From the NCBI GenBank assembly GCA_021030905.1, contig JAGFMI010000003.1:1240001-1304000 (forward strand): DNA of 64,000 bases, in the 5' to 3' direction. This document shows, piece by piece, positions 41,074-51,522 of this stretch (position 1 is its first letter; the number at the start of each line of letters is the position of its first letter). The DNA comes from Pyrenula massariospora (taxonomy: Eukaryota; Ascomycota; Eurotiomycetes; Pyrenulales; Pyrenulaceae). Under the pieces are notes generated by a model. The model worked only from the letters and a program-made list of their open reading frames with translations. It made no database searches and was not told the origin of the DNA. Both the position numbers and the translations under genes were made by a program.

Positions 41074-43815
41074 ATGGCCGAAACGGAGGTGGTGAGCCGA
41101 GCCAGCCCGGAAACGTCAAGGACAGGCCCATCCAATCATTCGCACCTCACAGAGCCTCCAGCGGTATTCGATCGGTTTTTGAGAAGAGGAACAAGAGCTG
41201 AGCTTGACGGCTCGATCCGATCACTTCAGGAAAAGATTAAATTGAACTCAGAAGACAGTATTCTCAGAGCAGAACAGCTCGACAGGCTTGGAAATCTCTT
41301 GGCCTACAGATTCAACCACACAGCGGCCATCAAAGATCTTGATGATACGGTTAAAATTAGAAGGGAAGTCATAAGTACGGTTTCTCAAGATCACGTAGAC
41401 CGGAATTTCTACCTTTTTCAATTGGGAACATCACTCCAGTCGCGCTACAGACAAACAGAAACATTAGCCGATCTTGAAGAGGCTGCAAAGGTTGAACAGG
41501 AAGTTTTAGCGCATTCAAAGGATAGGCCCCCTAACGCTCATTATGAAACCGGCTTTGGGTCTCTACTTTACGATAGACATGATCGGTTTGGGGCGATATC
41601 TGACCTTGACGAATCGATCAGACTTCTGCAAAATGCAGTAAATCAGACACCAAGAGACAATTCAAAACGGCCGTATCGGCTCTATGTTCTTGCGCAAGCA
41701 CATGAGACAAGGTACTGGAGGAACCAAGTGATGACCGATCTTGAAGAAGCGATCCAACATGCATCGGAAGCTGTTGAAAAGACTCCGCAAGACCATCTTT
41801 TTCGAGCAGGATATCTACGCAGCCTTGGAAGAATGCTAGGATTCAGATATGAACGGCTTAGCTATCATTATGAGTGTACACAAACGATAGATGAGCTTGC
41901 GAAGACGACATTCATCGAAGATGCATTAGCAAATCTTAACGAAGCGTTGCGATTTGGTCGGGAAGCTGTAGCGACCGTGCCAGAAGACGACCCAAGTCGG
42001 ACATCGCTTTTGATGAGCCTAGGCGATCAGCTCGACAATGCATACTCGATAGTTGGAATAAGCACATACAGAAACGAAGCCGTCTCGTGCTTCCAGTCCG
42101 TTCTCAAGCAGCCCGATGCACCAACAGACCTGCGTATTATCGCCGGTAAAGCAATTATTCAATCTTGTGAATCAGTGTCTGACTGGGAGCAAGCTTACGA
42201 AGCTTCTGACACAGCCATTCGTCTTATTCCCAAGCTTACACCACGATCACTCAAGGCTACTGACAGACAGTATCAAGTCAGCCTTCTTTGGGGGCTTGGA
42301 TCTGACGCAGCGGCGGTATCATTCGAAGCGAAAAAGGGACCACTTGTTGCATTAAAACTTCTTGAGCAGGGGCGTGGTGCACTTGCGGCGTTTTATGAGG
42401 AGATGAGAACGGATATTTCAGAACTGCGAGCAGAGTACCCCGATACCGCAGCACAGTTTACCCATCTTCAAGAGGAGCTGCGGCTGTCTAAAATGGACAA
42501 AGCATTCCTGGAGATGGAAGCTCCTGATGCCTCTCAGCAGTCTCGAGCACACCAGAAAATTGACGCGGACGAAGCTTTCGATGACCTCCTTGGTGAAATC
42601 CGTAAACGACCTGGGTTTGAAGACTTTTTGCTTGCTCCGAGTGAAGAGAAACTACAGGCCGCCGCAAGTTCTGGCCCTATTGTCGTCGTGAACGTCAGTA
42701 GCTACCGCTGCGATGCAATACTCGTAGAGAAGCATCGAATTCGCTCTATACCCTTGCCCAATCTCACAAGCAGTGCAATTGAGAGAAGAGCGGAAAAAGG
42801 CAACCTTGGGACTCCTCGAACTTTAGAATGGCTGTGGAATACCATCGCTAAACCAATCTTGAATTCCCTTGGGTACACAAAGCCTTCTTCTGGCAGTTGG
42901 CCACACATGTGGTGGATTCCCACAGGCCTGCTGTGTAGGTTCCCGCTCCATGCAGCTGGTGTTTATGCACGAAACTCAACCGAAACGGTGCTCGATCGAG
43001 TAATGTCCTCCTACAGCTCTTCTGTCAAAGCAATCTTGCGCGGTCGTCAGAGTAAAGTATCAGTAGATACATACCCAGCTTCAGCCAAAGCACTTCTTGT
43101 CGCGATCCCCAACACACCGGGAAAAAAGAATCTTAGGTTCGCGGCTAAAGAGTTATCAATAGTTCGTAGTCTGTGCAGATCGATGGCTCTAGACCCTGAT
43201 GAACCAGGGCGACAGAAGCAAGACATCATACCGTATCTGCAGAATTGCCAGGTATTTCACTTTGCTGGCCACGGTTACACAGACAATCATGACCCTTTAA
43301 ACAGTTCTTTGCTCTTGGAGGATTGGAAAAGTGATCAGTTTACGGTAGCGACACTTTTGGACATGAATCTCCGCAAAACTTCCCCGTTTCTTGCCTATCT
43401 TTCAGCGTGTGGAACCGGTCAAATCAAAGACGATAAGCTTGTTGATGAGAGTATCCACCTTATCAGTGCTTATCAACTAGCAGGGTTCCGTCATGTTGTT
43501 GGCACCCTATGGGAGGTCGACGACGATAATTGCGCCGATATGGCAAGAATTACATACGAAACGATGAGAGATGGCGGTATGACCGATGAATCAGTGTGTC
43601 AAGGTCTTCATAATGCCACTAGGTTGCTTCGTGATCGATGGCTTGGCAAGACTGCCTTCATACAGAAAGAGGCAAGCTTTTCGGATGGGAAGGATGAAGG
43701 TTGCGCAGATGGCAAACAGGCCAGAAATATGGATTTGGAAGATTCCTCAGACGATGAAGAGGATGATGACGGAGCGCCATTACCATGGGTTCCTTATGTG
43801 CATTTTGGTGTATGA
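41074..43815 (+). CDS. TPR-CHAT protease (913 aa)
   Basis: Residues about 50-450 form a helical TPR-like array with repeated LxxRF/Y...ADLEEA/I-type units (LGNLLAYRFNHTAAIKDL, TSLQSRYRQTETLADL, LDESIRLLQNAV, LEEAIQHASEAV). The last 350 residues are a CHAT domain, a caspase-fold cysteine protease: HFAGHGYTD with the catalytic His733 and LSACGTG with Cys779, then YQLAGFRHVVGTLWEVDD and the closing WVPYVHFGV. Both catalytic residues are present. Start at ATG 41074, the first in-frame methionine; no intron. Fungal TPR-CHAT proteins are thought to act as regulated proteases in cell-death or stress responses, as their bacterial relatives do. A second caspase-type gene follows 1.3 kb downstream on the same strand. 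Confidence 0.9.
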   Translation: MAETEVVSRASPETSRTGPSNHSHLTEPPAVFDRFLRRGTRAELDGSIRSLQEKIKLNSEDSILRAEQLDRLGNLLAYRFNHTAAIKDLDDTVKIRREVISTVSQDHVDRNFYLFQLGTSLQSRYRQTETLADLEEAAKVEQEVLAHSKDRPPNAHYETGFGSLLYDRHDRFGAISDLDESIRLLQNAVNQTPRDNSKRPYRLYVLAQAHETRYWRNQVMTDLEEAIQHASEAVEKTPQDHLFRAGYLRSLGRMLGFRYERLSYHYECTQTIDELAKTTFIEDALANLNEALRFGREAVATVPEDDPSRTSLLMSLGDQLDNAYSIVGISTYRNEAVSCFQSVLKQPDAPTDLRIIAGKAIIQSCESVSDWEQAYEASDTAIRLIPKLTPRSLKATDRQYQVSLLWGLGSDAAAVSFEAKKGPLVALKLLEQGRGALAAFYEEMRTDISELRAEYPDTAAQFTHLQEELRLSKMDKAFLEMEAPDASQQSRAHQKIDADEAFDDLLGEIRKRPGFEDFLLAPSEEKLQAAASSGPIVVVNVSSYRCDAILVEKHRIRSIPLPNLTSSAIERRAEKGNLGTPRTLEWLWNTIAKPILNSLGYTKPSSGSWPHMWWIPTGLLCRFPLHAAGVYARNSTETVLDRVMSSYSSSVKAILRGRQSKVSVDTYPASAKALLVAIPNTPGKKNLRFAAKELSIVRSLCRSMALDPDEPGRQKQDIIPYLQNCQVFHFAGHGYTDNHDPLNSSLLLEDWKSDQFTVATLLDMNLRKTSPFLAYLSACGTGQIKDDKLVDESIHLISAYQLAGFRHVVGTLWEVDDDNCADMARITYETMRDGGMTDESVCQGLHNATRLLRDRWLGKTAFIQKEASFSDGKDEGCADGKQARNMDLEDSSDDEEDDDGAPLPWVPYVHFGV

Positions 43816-45139
43816 TTCGGATAGGAAACAACCTCAAGAAAAGGAGGCCAATGAAGCCGGGAAAGTCCCGAGTAAATACCCTATGTTCAAGTAAATCTTC
43901 GTGTGAGGACGAAGATGAATCTACTACTTTCAGGCCAAAGGGCTCTTTTCCCCTCTGATGACATTTAGGGAGCGGAGCTTTTAGAGTAAATAGTACATTG
44001 ATGATCTCCACGTACATCTGCACCATTCTAGAAATATGTTAGCGAACTTGTCAACCGCCGAATCGAATTCGAACCTGCAAGATAAGTTTCCGACGATAGG
44101 AAGAGTCTGGCTATTTATGGTCTTATATGCATTTGGGATATGTATAATCAATAATGTGTCGAACATAAGCAGTTTATCCATCTGGCCATTACGACCGGTC
44201 TTTTGGTGCAGTGGACTGTTCAACATAATGAATATGCTCACAGAAGGTTTTACCGACAAATAGGCACTAAAAGAATAGAAGCAGTCCTGTATACTCCCAA
44301 TCGGGCCATCTCGTAGGTTATTGAGTGAGAGATTTTGCACAAGTGTAGCGTATCTAGTTCTTCACTGCTTCAAAGATGAGACACGCCTTCTGATAGATGT
44401 GTTTTCATGTCTTCATCTCTGCAAGGCTGACTTTCTCCTGAGTAATATCGAGTCCTTTCCGGCGCAGCGAAGAGTGAGTTAGCATGATCTTTTTGGCTGT
44501 GGTCAAGTATCATTATCTAAGTGTAGAAGCAGTACTCTTTGAGACCGGGCTTTAGTTCTTTCTAGAGAGGCACTGCAAATTTGCATGGCACTGTATTCAT
44601 AAATAAATATTGCGTCGCTGACTGTACTATGTATATTGGTAGTATGAAAACTGGTGGCGAAGAGGAGGCTTCGGATACGAAGTGTGTATCTCGCTTTGCA
44701 CCATCGACTACTGACTCATCTTGACTTGATATGCAACACTATAGCCCCTATCTAACTTCGGTGAAGACTAAAGGCCTTCAAGCAATGCCTTAAATGTTCT
44801 CTGACCACTGCTTGGACATTTTGAAGATTTTTTTCAGCCAAGCCTGATACGCTGCTGGTTAGTACGACCTTGCTCCCTGCACAGTTACACAGCTTTTTCG
44901 TCATCACCTGAATTCCACTGCTACAGAATATGCATCAGCCAAAGTGAATCACCAAATAGTTTGGATCTCCATGGCCTACATTGCAAGAAACATGGGCCAG
45001 GAAGCCAGTAGCTGGGATCGCCAACGGTTTTGATATGCTTTTCCGATGCCGCTTATTATCTTCTGTGAACGTAAGATTATGGCTACTTTGCACTCGGCTG
45101 AGTAGGTTCCATCATTGACTTTGCCCAGGTCGAGCAACA
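43816..45139. other. Intergenic between the two protease genes
   Basis: 1.3 kb. Frames of 60-120 codons exist on both strands (for example 44036-44263 with a hydrophobic stretch) but overlap each other and show no domain, so no partner gene is called. Confidence 0.4.
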
Positions 45140-47281
45140 ATGGAAACGGAAGGCTTATCGCTACCAACCTATTGGGCGCTTTTGATCGGTATCAACTTTT
45201 ATCCTGACGACGAGAAGACCCGCCCGCTGGAAGGCTGTGTTTATGATGTTGAAGAGCTTCGAAAGCGTCTTGATGGTCAAAGAAACACCCATACAACGGT
45301 CCTAAGAGCCAGTGCACTTAAAAATGGAGGGGATCAATCATCAGAAAAACAGCCAGCGGAGGAGAAGCAGAACTGGCCTACATTGGAAAATGTGCGTCTA
45401 AGTATCTCGAAAATCAAGACAAATGCGAGCCCAGGAGATGTCGTTCATATTCACTTCTCTGGGCACGGCGTCAGGTGTAAAACTCGGGCAGGAAATAGTG
45501 GTGACGAGAATGGTGATCTAGCACTTGCGCTCTACGACCCTGTCTCTCGCGTTCGATACCTGCACGGTTCGGAACTAGCAACGATGCTGAAGGAATTGGC
45601 GGATGAAAAGAGTCTCAAGCCTGTACTTGTTCTTGACTGTTGCCATTCGGGCGCTGTACTTCGGATTCGTCGGCAGCATGATAATCACGAACACCAAGGC
45701 GAAATCCGCGAAGCGGTCTACGACCCCAACATAGACCGAGATTACGGCGATCTAATTTCATCTAAAGGGCAGCTGTTCAATACATCTGATATGTCCGAGC
45801 AGAGAGATGCCACGCCTCAAATACCTTTGTTCCTGAACGCGGATTGCTATGCCATTCTCACGGCCTGTGGGCCCACTGAGATTTCACGAGAATTAAAATT
45901 CAAGAATGACAGCAGAGGTGGTCCTTTGTCATATTTCCTACTTCTCGCTCTAAATGCAATGCAGCGACGCAACACTCCAATCTCGATAAAGGCGATATAT
46001 GATTATGTATTTGTGCAATTTCATGCTGGTTTTGTGAAGCAGACCCCCAGAAGATATGGAAATGAGAATTTCGCCTTGTTAAGTCATTTAAGCCGGGAGG
46101 GCAATCCTCTAGAAGTAAGAGTACGTCGGGTAGCAAATTCTAATGAGCTGATTCTAGAGTCTGGTCAGGCGCATGGTGTGGCGGAAAATGACCACTATAG
46201 CCTGATAGACCCTTGGGAAAATGACCAAAAGCTCGAAATGACCGACAAGACAATATTCGCCAAGGTGAAGAAGGTTTATGCTCTAGCCTCGACACTTGAA
46301 GCTGCCGATATGAAGACAGATTTCTCCAAGATCAAGACTGGTTGGCGTGCCATACCATATACGCATCTATCTCAACGTCAGGTTTCCGTAACTTTGGCCC
46401 CACGGCTGGATCAGCACGATCAGTGGAAGAAGGCGATTGCGACTTCCAACTTCCTAGTCACAGCATCAGGCAAGGAGAATAAGTATTCTGCACTGGTACT
46501 CTCAAGCATTCTTGTTGACATTAAAGACGAAAGTGACTATCAAATCCTTGATGAGCGAATGAATCCGATCCCAGGATTACCCACAGTGTCTATTACACGC
46601 CCGTCCGCTATTGAAGATATCATTTATTTGATCGATCATGTAGCCAAATTCAAATTTATCGAGCGTTTAGAAAATTCGGTTCCTGACGCCAATTTTGAGC
46701 GATCTATTGGCATTCAGCTACTTAATCCGCTTACAGCTCAAACTGCAGGGACCTTGGGCGGTGTGCTGAATGCTAAACATGGTGATTCAGTACTCCTACA
46801 ATGTGGGAACTACTCGGAGAAGCCGGCCTATCTCAGCATATTCAATCTCAATCCATTGTGGCAGATCAAAAACGTCCTGCGGAAAAAGTACGGAGACTTT
46901 AAGGACCTACCGCCACCATTCAAGAGAGAATTCCCAATTCCGGCAGAGGACATGGCTCCTGCGGCGACACTTACCGATTCCCTGAAGCCGCTCAGCTTCA
47001 AAATGACTGTGCCGGATGAGCTCGCAGCTTTAGGAGAATGTGATGACGTGTTAAAGATTTTTGTAACTAGCCAACCTGTGTCGCTTTCATCACTACAGTT
47101 AGGCCCCATCGGTAGTCTCGGCAAAGGACGACCATCAGAGCGAACTGTGAGAAGCGGCAAGGGTGACTTGGAGGAGCTGCTGGATTTCCTTTCCCCCGGT
47201 ATTCGAGGTGGGGCTAGCAATATAATGGGAGAAGAGAAATGGTTTACGAGAAACTTCGTTGTCCATGTCTCTAAGCATTAA
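45140..47281 (+). CDS. Caspase-domain (peptidase C14) protein (713 aa)
   Basis: Intronless. Residues about 12-290 form a caspase domain: ALLIGINFYPDDEKTRPLEGCVYDVEEL, HIHFSGHGVR with the catalytic His109, VLVLDCCHSG with Cys168 in the DCxHSG position, and YAILTACGPTEIS. The acidic pocket residues of metacaspases are suggested by GDENGD and YDP. The C-terminal 400 residues include VRVRRVANSNELILESGQAHGV and GDSVLLQCGNYSEKPAYLSIFNL, which recall the DUF4384-like regions found after bacterial caspases. No prodomain, transmembrane segment or NB-ARC domain is seen. It is tandem to the TPR-CHAT gene. Likely a protease with an Arg/Lys-type or unknown specificity, in the cytosol. Confidence 0.9.
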   Translation: METEGLSLPTYWALLIGINFYPDDEKTRPLEGCVYDVEELRKRLDGQRNTHTTVLRASALKNGGDQSSEKQPAEEKQNWPTLENVRLSISKIKTNASPGDVVHIHFSGHGVRCKTRAGNSGDENGDLALALYDPVSRVRYLHGSELATMLKELADEKSLKPVLVLDCCHSGAVLRIRRQHDNHEHQGEIREAVYDPNIDRDYGDLISSKGQLFNTSDMSEQRDATPQIPLFLNADCYAILTACGPTEISRELKFKNDSRGGPLSYFLLLALNAMQRRNTPISIKAIYDYVFVQFHAGFVKQTPRRYGNENFALLSHLSREGNPLEVRVRRVANSNELILESGQAHGVAENDHYSLIDPWENDQKLEMTDKTIFAKVKKVYALASTLEAADMKTDFSKIKTGWRAIPYTHLSQRQVSVTLAPRLDQHDQWKKAIATSNFLVTASGKENKYSALVLSSILVDIKDESDYQILDERMNPIPGLPTVSITRPSAIEDIIYLIDHVAKFKFIERLENSVPDANFERSIGIQLLNPLTAQTAGTLGGVLNAKHGDSVLLQCGNYSEKPAYLSIFNLNPLWQIKNVLRKKYGDFKDLPPPFKREFPIPAEDMAPAATLTDSLKPLSFKMTVPDELAALGECDDVLKIFVTSQPVSLSSLQLGPIGSLGKGRPSERTVRSGKGDLEELLDFLSPGIRGGASNIMGEEKWFTRNFVVHVSKH

Positions 47282-47987
47282 CCGAAAAGGGTCTTGATAC
47301 TCTTTATTGTCATCGAATCATGATACCGTATTTGTGACATCCACGGATGATTGTGACATGTTAAACTCTCTCTTCTCCAACAAAGGGGTTGAATACAGCG
47401 TACGAAACCCGTTGTTTTCGGCGGCAAGTACACCCTCCTTTGTAGGGCATTATCATTATGAGTAGTGATAAGGAGAGAGGTATCGTGCCGCTAGCAGGGT
47501 TCTTTCTGAACTAGGACCGATATTTGGACATAGCTGATGTCAGATTGGTGTAGAGCTAAATTTCTCTCGGAAAGGTCACTCCGATCGTCGTCTGGTCCAA
47601 CTCCAACTTCCAGGCTCGATCCTCAATCCTCTCACCGTGTGCAAACTTCAAATTTGAGCAATAATCATGCCAATTAATCAAGGATAACTAAAAAAGAGTA
47701 TTAAAATCTAGGAACAAGTGTTATTGATGCTAACGTACTAGGCGAGATTGACACGTTAGCATAGCATGTAAAATTATGATCCCTTCCTCAGCTCCCAGCG
47801 TCTGTCACGTAGTGTCACCAGACTACGAGCCGATTACCCTGCAATAAGACCGAAGCTATGGTCTAATAGCCCATCCTTTCAACGGCAGATGCCCATTCTC
47901 TTGTATGACATTGTCAAGGTCGGCAACATTCTTAAGTGCAGCATCGAGAAGGTTTCTTGATTGGCATACAAACATGCACTGAGATTG
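47282..47987. other. Intergenic
   Basis: No gene seen. A perfect 10-bp inverted repeat (ATGCTAACGT at 47727, ACGTTAGCAT at 47753) may form a hairpin. Confidence 0.5.
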
Positions 47988-48242
47988 TCAAAGCCTGATC
48001 ATCGTAGAGACTGATGTATCAACCCACACCCATTCAAGGCCGTCCTACCTAGCCTGTCGGCAGCAATATCGTATCTTCAGGTAGCCATGCTTGAGGCTGA
48101 GATCGGATGAGGACAAGGCATGCCAATCCTGAAAGCTGACCTCCTCCTCGTCCCAGGTGTGAGAGAGAATAGCATAAGGCGGAATATCATCGTCAGATAT
48201 GAAAGATTTGATTTCACCACAGGAAGTATGGAGCAGCCTCAT
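47988..48242 (-). pseudogene. HET-domain N-terminal relic
   Basis: Starts like the N-terminus of a typical HET/NLR-type protein: MRLLHTSCGEIKSFISDDD, IPPYAILSHTWDEEEVSFQDW, HGYLKIRYCCRQA. A TAG at 48045-48047 then breaks the frame, which continues in register as DGLEWVWVDTSVS before a TGA at 47988-47990. The rest of the domain and any effector or NACHT region are missing. CAG to TAG would explain the first stop. Confidence 0.75.
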
Positions 48243-48847
48243 GTTGGTGACGGTTCCACAGCTCGTCCGTCCGTTCTAATCTCTTTCCTGCCTTGTAGAT
48301 AGAGCTTCACTTAAATTCTCTCCTTTAAATTCTGAGGTCAAGGAATAATTTTCAGCTAATAGATAGCGCATTTGTGAAACAGCCCCAAAATCCGTCCACA
48401 TTTGTAACACCTTAAGGGATAGTGCTCCCTATGTTTTCTCGCAACCTCATTGGTCAGCTAAAAACCTCTCTTATCTACTAATATGCGAGGGACTAGCAAT
48501 GTATAGCCCATGTTCAGCAAATTTAATGTCACCGCAGTCTCACAAAGGTCGGTTTGAGGTATCATCTAATTGGACGGTTACCATAAACTTCAATTTTTCA
48601 GAGTGTGTACTACGTCAAATCTGAAGTCTTGGCATCTTTATCGATAAGGAGAACCCCGCAAACATTTTTGGTGTGCCCCAGGCCTTGGGGATAAAGTCTT
48701 CTAGACCTTTAAACAACACGAGCTCAGAACTCAGAGCTTCAATGCTACCCCTCTGTATAATGGCTCCAGTCAGAGCAAGATAGACACCATCCTAGCTTAC
48801 TACATTCAACTCCTACCACCTATAGCCAAAACCACAAACTGCCCACC
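48243..48847. other. Intergenic, BUD23 upstream region
   Basis: No gene seen. Confidence 0.5.
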
Positions 48848-49765
48848 ATGTCGCGCCCCGAGGACTCCCTGTACGCTGCTCAGCCCTCCCTTCTCTCCTC
48901 GATTGAAAAACTAATTTTATGGCAAATTAGCCCTCCAGAGGTCTACTACTCCGACCGCACCTCCCTAAAATACACCACCTCCTCGCGCATCCAACACATC
49001 CAGACCGAAATGACCGAGCGCTGCCTCTCCCTCCTCGCCCTCCCACACCCCTCCCTGATCCTCGACTTGGGCTGCGGCTCCGGCCTCTCCGGCGCGATCC
49101 TATCCTCCGTCCCGCCGGAGGAGGGCGGCCCGCATTTCTGGGTCGGCATGGACATCTCGCCCAGCATGCTAGATATTGCGCTACAGCGGGAAAGTGAAGG
49201 AGATTTATTTCTTGCGGACCTTGGGCAGGGGCTGCCGTTTCGGCCGGGGAGCTTTGACGCGGCGATTAGTGTTAGTGCGGTCCAGTGGTTGTGTAATGCT
49301 GAAGGTGGGCCAGAAGGGATGAGTGCGGAGGGGAGATTAAGGAGATTTTTCGATGGGCTTTATAAAAGTCTGCGGAGGGGAGGCAGGGCGGTGTGTCAGT
49401 TTTATCCAAGGAATGAGAAAGAAAGAAGTATGGTCAGTGGGGCGGCGGTGAGAGCAGGATTTGGTGCGGGGCTGTTAGTCGATGATGAGGGGACGAAGAG
49501 CGAGAAGGTTTATTTGGTGCTGACGGTGGGCGGAGGGGGGCTCGAGAGGGGTGTGGGCATTGAAGGTGTTGTGAAAGGGATGGAGGGAGTGGATGTGGAT
49601 GTTGATGCGAAAGCATTGAGAAAGAAAATGGGAAAGATAGGGAAGGGAGATGTCAAAGGTACCAAGGGGTGGATTTTGAAGAAGAAGGAACAGATGAAGA
49701 ACAAGGGGAAGGTGGTCAAGGCGGATTCGAAATATACTGGGCGGAGAAGGCGACCGAATTTTTGA
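48848..49765 (+). CDS. BUD23: 18S rRNA (guanine-N7) methyltransferase Bud23
   Basis: SAM-dependent methyltransferase that modifies a guanine of 18S rRNA late in small-subunit assembly. Exons 48848-48870 and 48931-49765; the 60-bp intron has GTACGC donor, CTAAT branch and TTAG acceptor and no in-frame stop, so the unspliced frame also stays open. Splicing gives the canonical start MSRPEDSLPPEVYYSD, then KYTTSSRIQHIQTEMTERCL, the SAM-binding LDLGCGSGLSG (motif I) and MDISPSMLDIAL (motif II), AISVSAVQWLCNA and FFDGLYKSLRRGGRAVCQFYP. The basic C-terminus (KGWILKKKEQMKNKGK, YTGRRRRPNF) is typical. 285 residues, normal length. Confidence 0.95.
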   Translation: MSRPEDSLYAAQPSLLSSIEKLILWQISPPEVYYSDRTSLKYTTSSRIQHIQTEMTERCLSLLALPHPSLILDLGCGSGLSGAILSSVPPEEGGPHFWVGMDISPSMLDIALQRESEGDLFLADLGQGLPFRPGSFDAAISVSAVQWLCNAEGGPEGMSAEGRLRRFFDGLYKSLRRGGRAVCQFYPRNEKERSMVSGAAVRAGFGAGLLVDDEGTKSEKVYLVLTVGGGGLERGVGIEGVVKGMEGVDVDVDAKALRKKMGKIGKGDVKGTKGWILKKKEQMKNKGKVVKADSKYTGRRRRPNF

Positions 49766-50284
49766 AATACGCTACGATTCCTGGGAAAAGACATACAGAT
49801 TTGCCGAAATGATTACGGCTAGATATTATCCGATTGGACCTGAGGAGTTCATACCGATCAGATCACGACTTTACAAGATGACTGTGGAGACGACTTGGTA
49901 TCAAAAGTCCGAGGACAAGATGACTACGCATCTACGTTTTGTCTGCCTTGTCGAGGAAAGATATTGAAGTATAGATGACTTGCAGTCATTGATGAGCATG
50001 AGGTAGTGGGGCTGAGTTAGGCTCGCAGGTGCTCTTAGGATCATGCTTTACCATCACTCGAGGCTAAGCACAAAAGTCAAAAACTTTTGTCAGAAACTGC
50101 GGAGCTCGGGCAGACACTTGCAACATCTCATACCAAAAGCCGAGATTGAAGGTTTGGAGAAGACGAGTAAATTGAGGTTAAGGTACGGATACAAGACTGA
50201 AAGGTTCCAAGGTTAGGAGGAAATATACAAAGGTTCGGCAAAGCATGTCTAGTGGTATGGCTCTAACCCTAGCCACATCAGCTC
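49766..50284. other. Convergent intergenic
   Basis: 519 bp between the BUD23 and IDH1 stops; no gene seen. Confidence 0.5.
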
Positions 50285-51522
50285 TTACAACGCAGCCTCC
50301 ATTTTATCCAGGACCGCCCGTGTAAACGCATGCGTTGTAGACTCTCCTCCCATATCTCTCGTTCTTATCTTCCCATCTGCAATCACGTCGTATACAGCCT
50401 TCGAGATCCTATTTGCATGTTCATCAAGCCCCAAGTGGCGGAGAAGCATCGAACCAGACAGTATCATCGCAGTTGGATTTGCCTGATCCTTGCCCTTGAT
50501 ATCGAGACCCACGTGCCGGCATCCTGGCTCAAAGACAGCTACGTCTCGTCCCATGTTGCATCCTGGGACAACGCCGGGACCGCCAACGAGGGCGGCGGCG
50601 ATGTTAGATAAGATACCGCCGTACAAATTGGGCATAACCATGACGTCGAACTGTTGAGGTCTCGACACGGCCTGCATGGATGCGTTATCAACAATCATGT
50701 CATTTGTCTCAAGTGTTGGGTAATCCTCTGCAACACGCTTGAACGTATTTCGGAAGAGGCCATCTGCGAGCTTCATAATGTTTGCTTTGTGTATGCATGT
50801 TACTTTCTTCCGATTGTTGGCAAGAGCAAAGCTGAATGCGAACTGAGCAATACGTTCCGACTTCTCACGAGTGATAATTTTCAAAGACTCGACGACACCA
50901 CCGACGGATTGGTGTTCGAGGCCCGAGTACTCGCCTTCGGTGTTTTCTCTGACAAGGCACAGGTCAACATTTTTGTGCCGAGTCTCAAGACCTGGGATAT
51001 TCTTAACAAGGACTATGGATGCGTAGATATCGAGTTCTTGTCGGAGGGCAACGTTAAAGGATTGATGACCAGAGCGTTCGATCGGAGTGTGTAGGATGCC
51101 TTTGAGACCAAGTTTGTTGCGCTTCAGAGACGCTATTGATTCACGAAAGAGCTCCTCTGAGTGTTTATCTCCTTCTTCCACACCGCTAACGTCGACCTGT
51201 TCCCATTCGATGGGAACATTGTCGGCTTTGAAAACTGTTTTGACCGATTCCGCGACTTCGGCGCCAATGCCGTCACCTGGTATAGTCAGCTGTTTGTCTC
51301 ATGTCCAAAGAGAAGTTTATGCAGACCAGGTATTAAAGTGACGGTGTATTTGCCGCCATATTTGGTAGGCTTAAAGATATCCGACGAAGCGTGGGTAGCG
51401 AAAGATCTGGGTAAAAGAGGGGCATTGGCTGAACATCTGGAAGTACGCAGTAGCGACTGCGCTACCCGCGCCGACCTGACTGGCAGCATCCTCGAGAGAA
51501 CGTTGTTAAGAGAGAAGAACAC
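50285..51522 (-). CDS. IDH1: NAD-dependent isocitrate dehydrogenase, regulatory subunit 1
   Basis: Mitochondrial TCA-cycle enzyme subunit that partners Idh2 to convert isocitrate to 2-oxoglutarate. Exons 51522-51327 and 51276-50285, 50-bp intron; 395 residues. The N-terminus is basic and amphipathic (RMLPVRSARVAQSLLRTSRC), a matrix-targeting presequence ending near FATHASSD. Then YTVTLIPGDGIGAEV, NVDLCLVRENTEGEYSGLEH, CIHKANIMKLADGLF, VDNASMQAV, the family signature DVMVMPNLYGGILSNIAAALVG in two halves, and the C-terminal ILSGSMLLRHLG. HK-ANIMK at the cofactor side and the overall pattern match Idh1 rather than Idh2. Confidence 0.93.

Noticed and set aside
44036-44263. 75-codon hydrophobic frame between the CHAT and caspase genes, considered as a membrane effector partner
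   Set aside because: It overlaps an equally open antisense frame, has no conserved motif and no promoter sign; not enough to call a gene.
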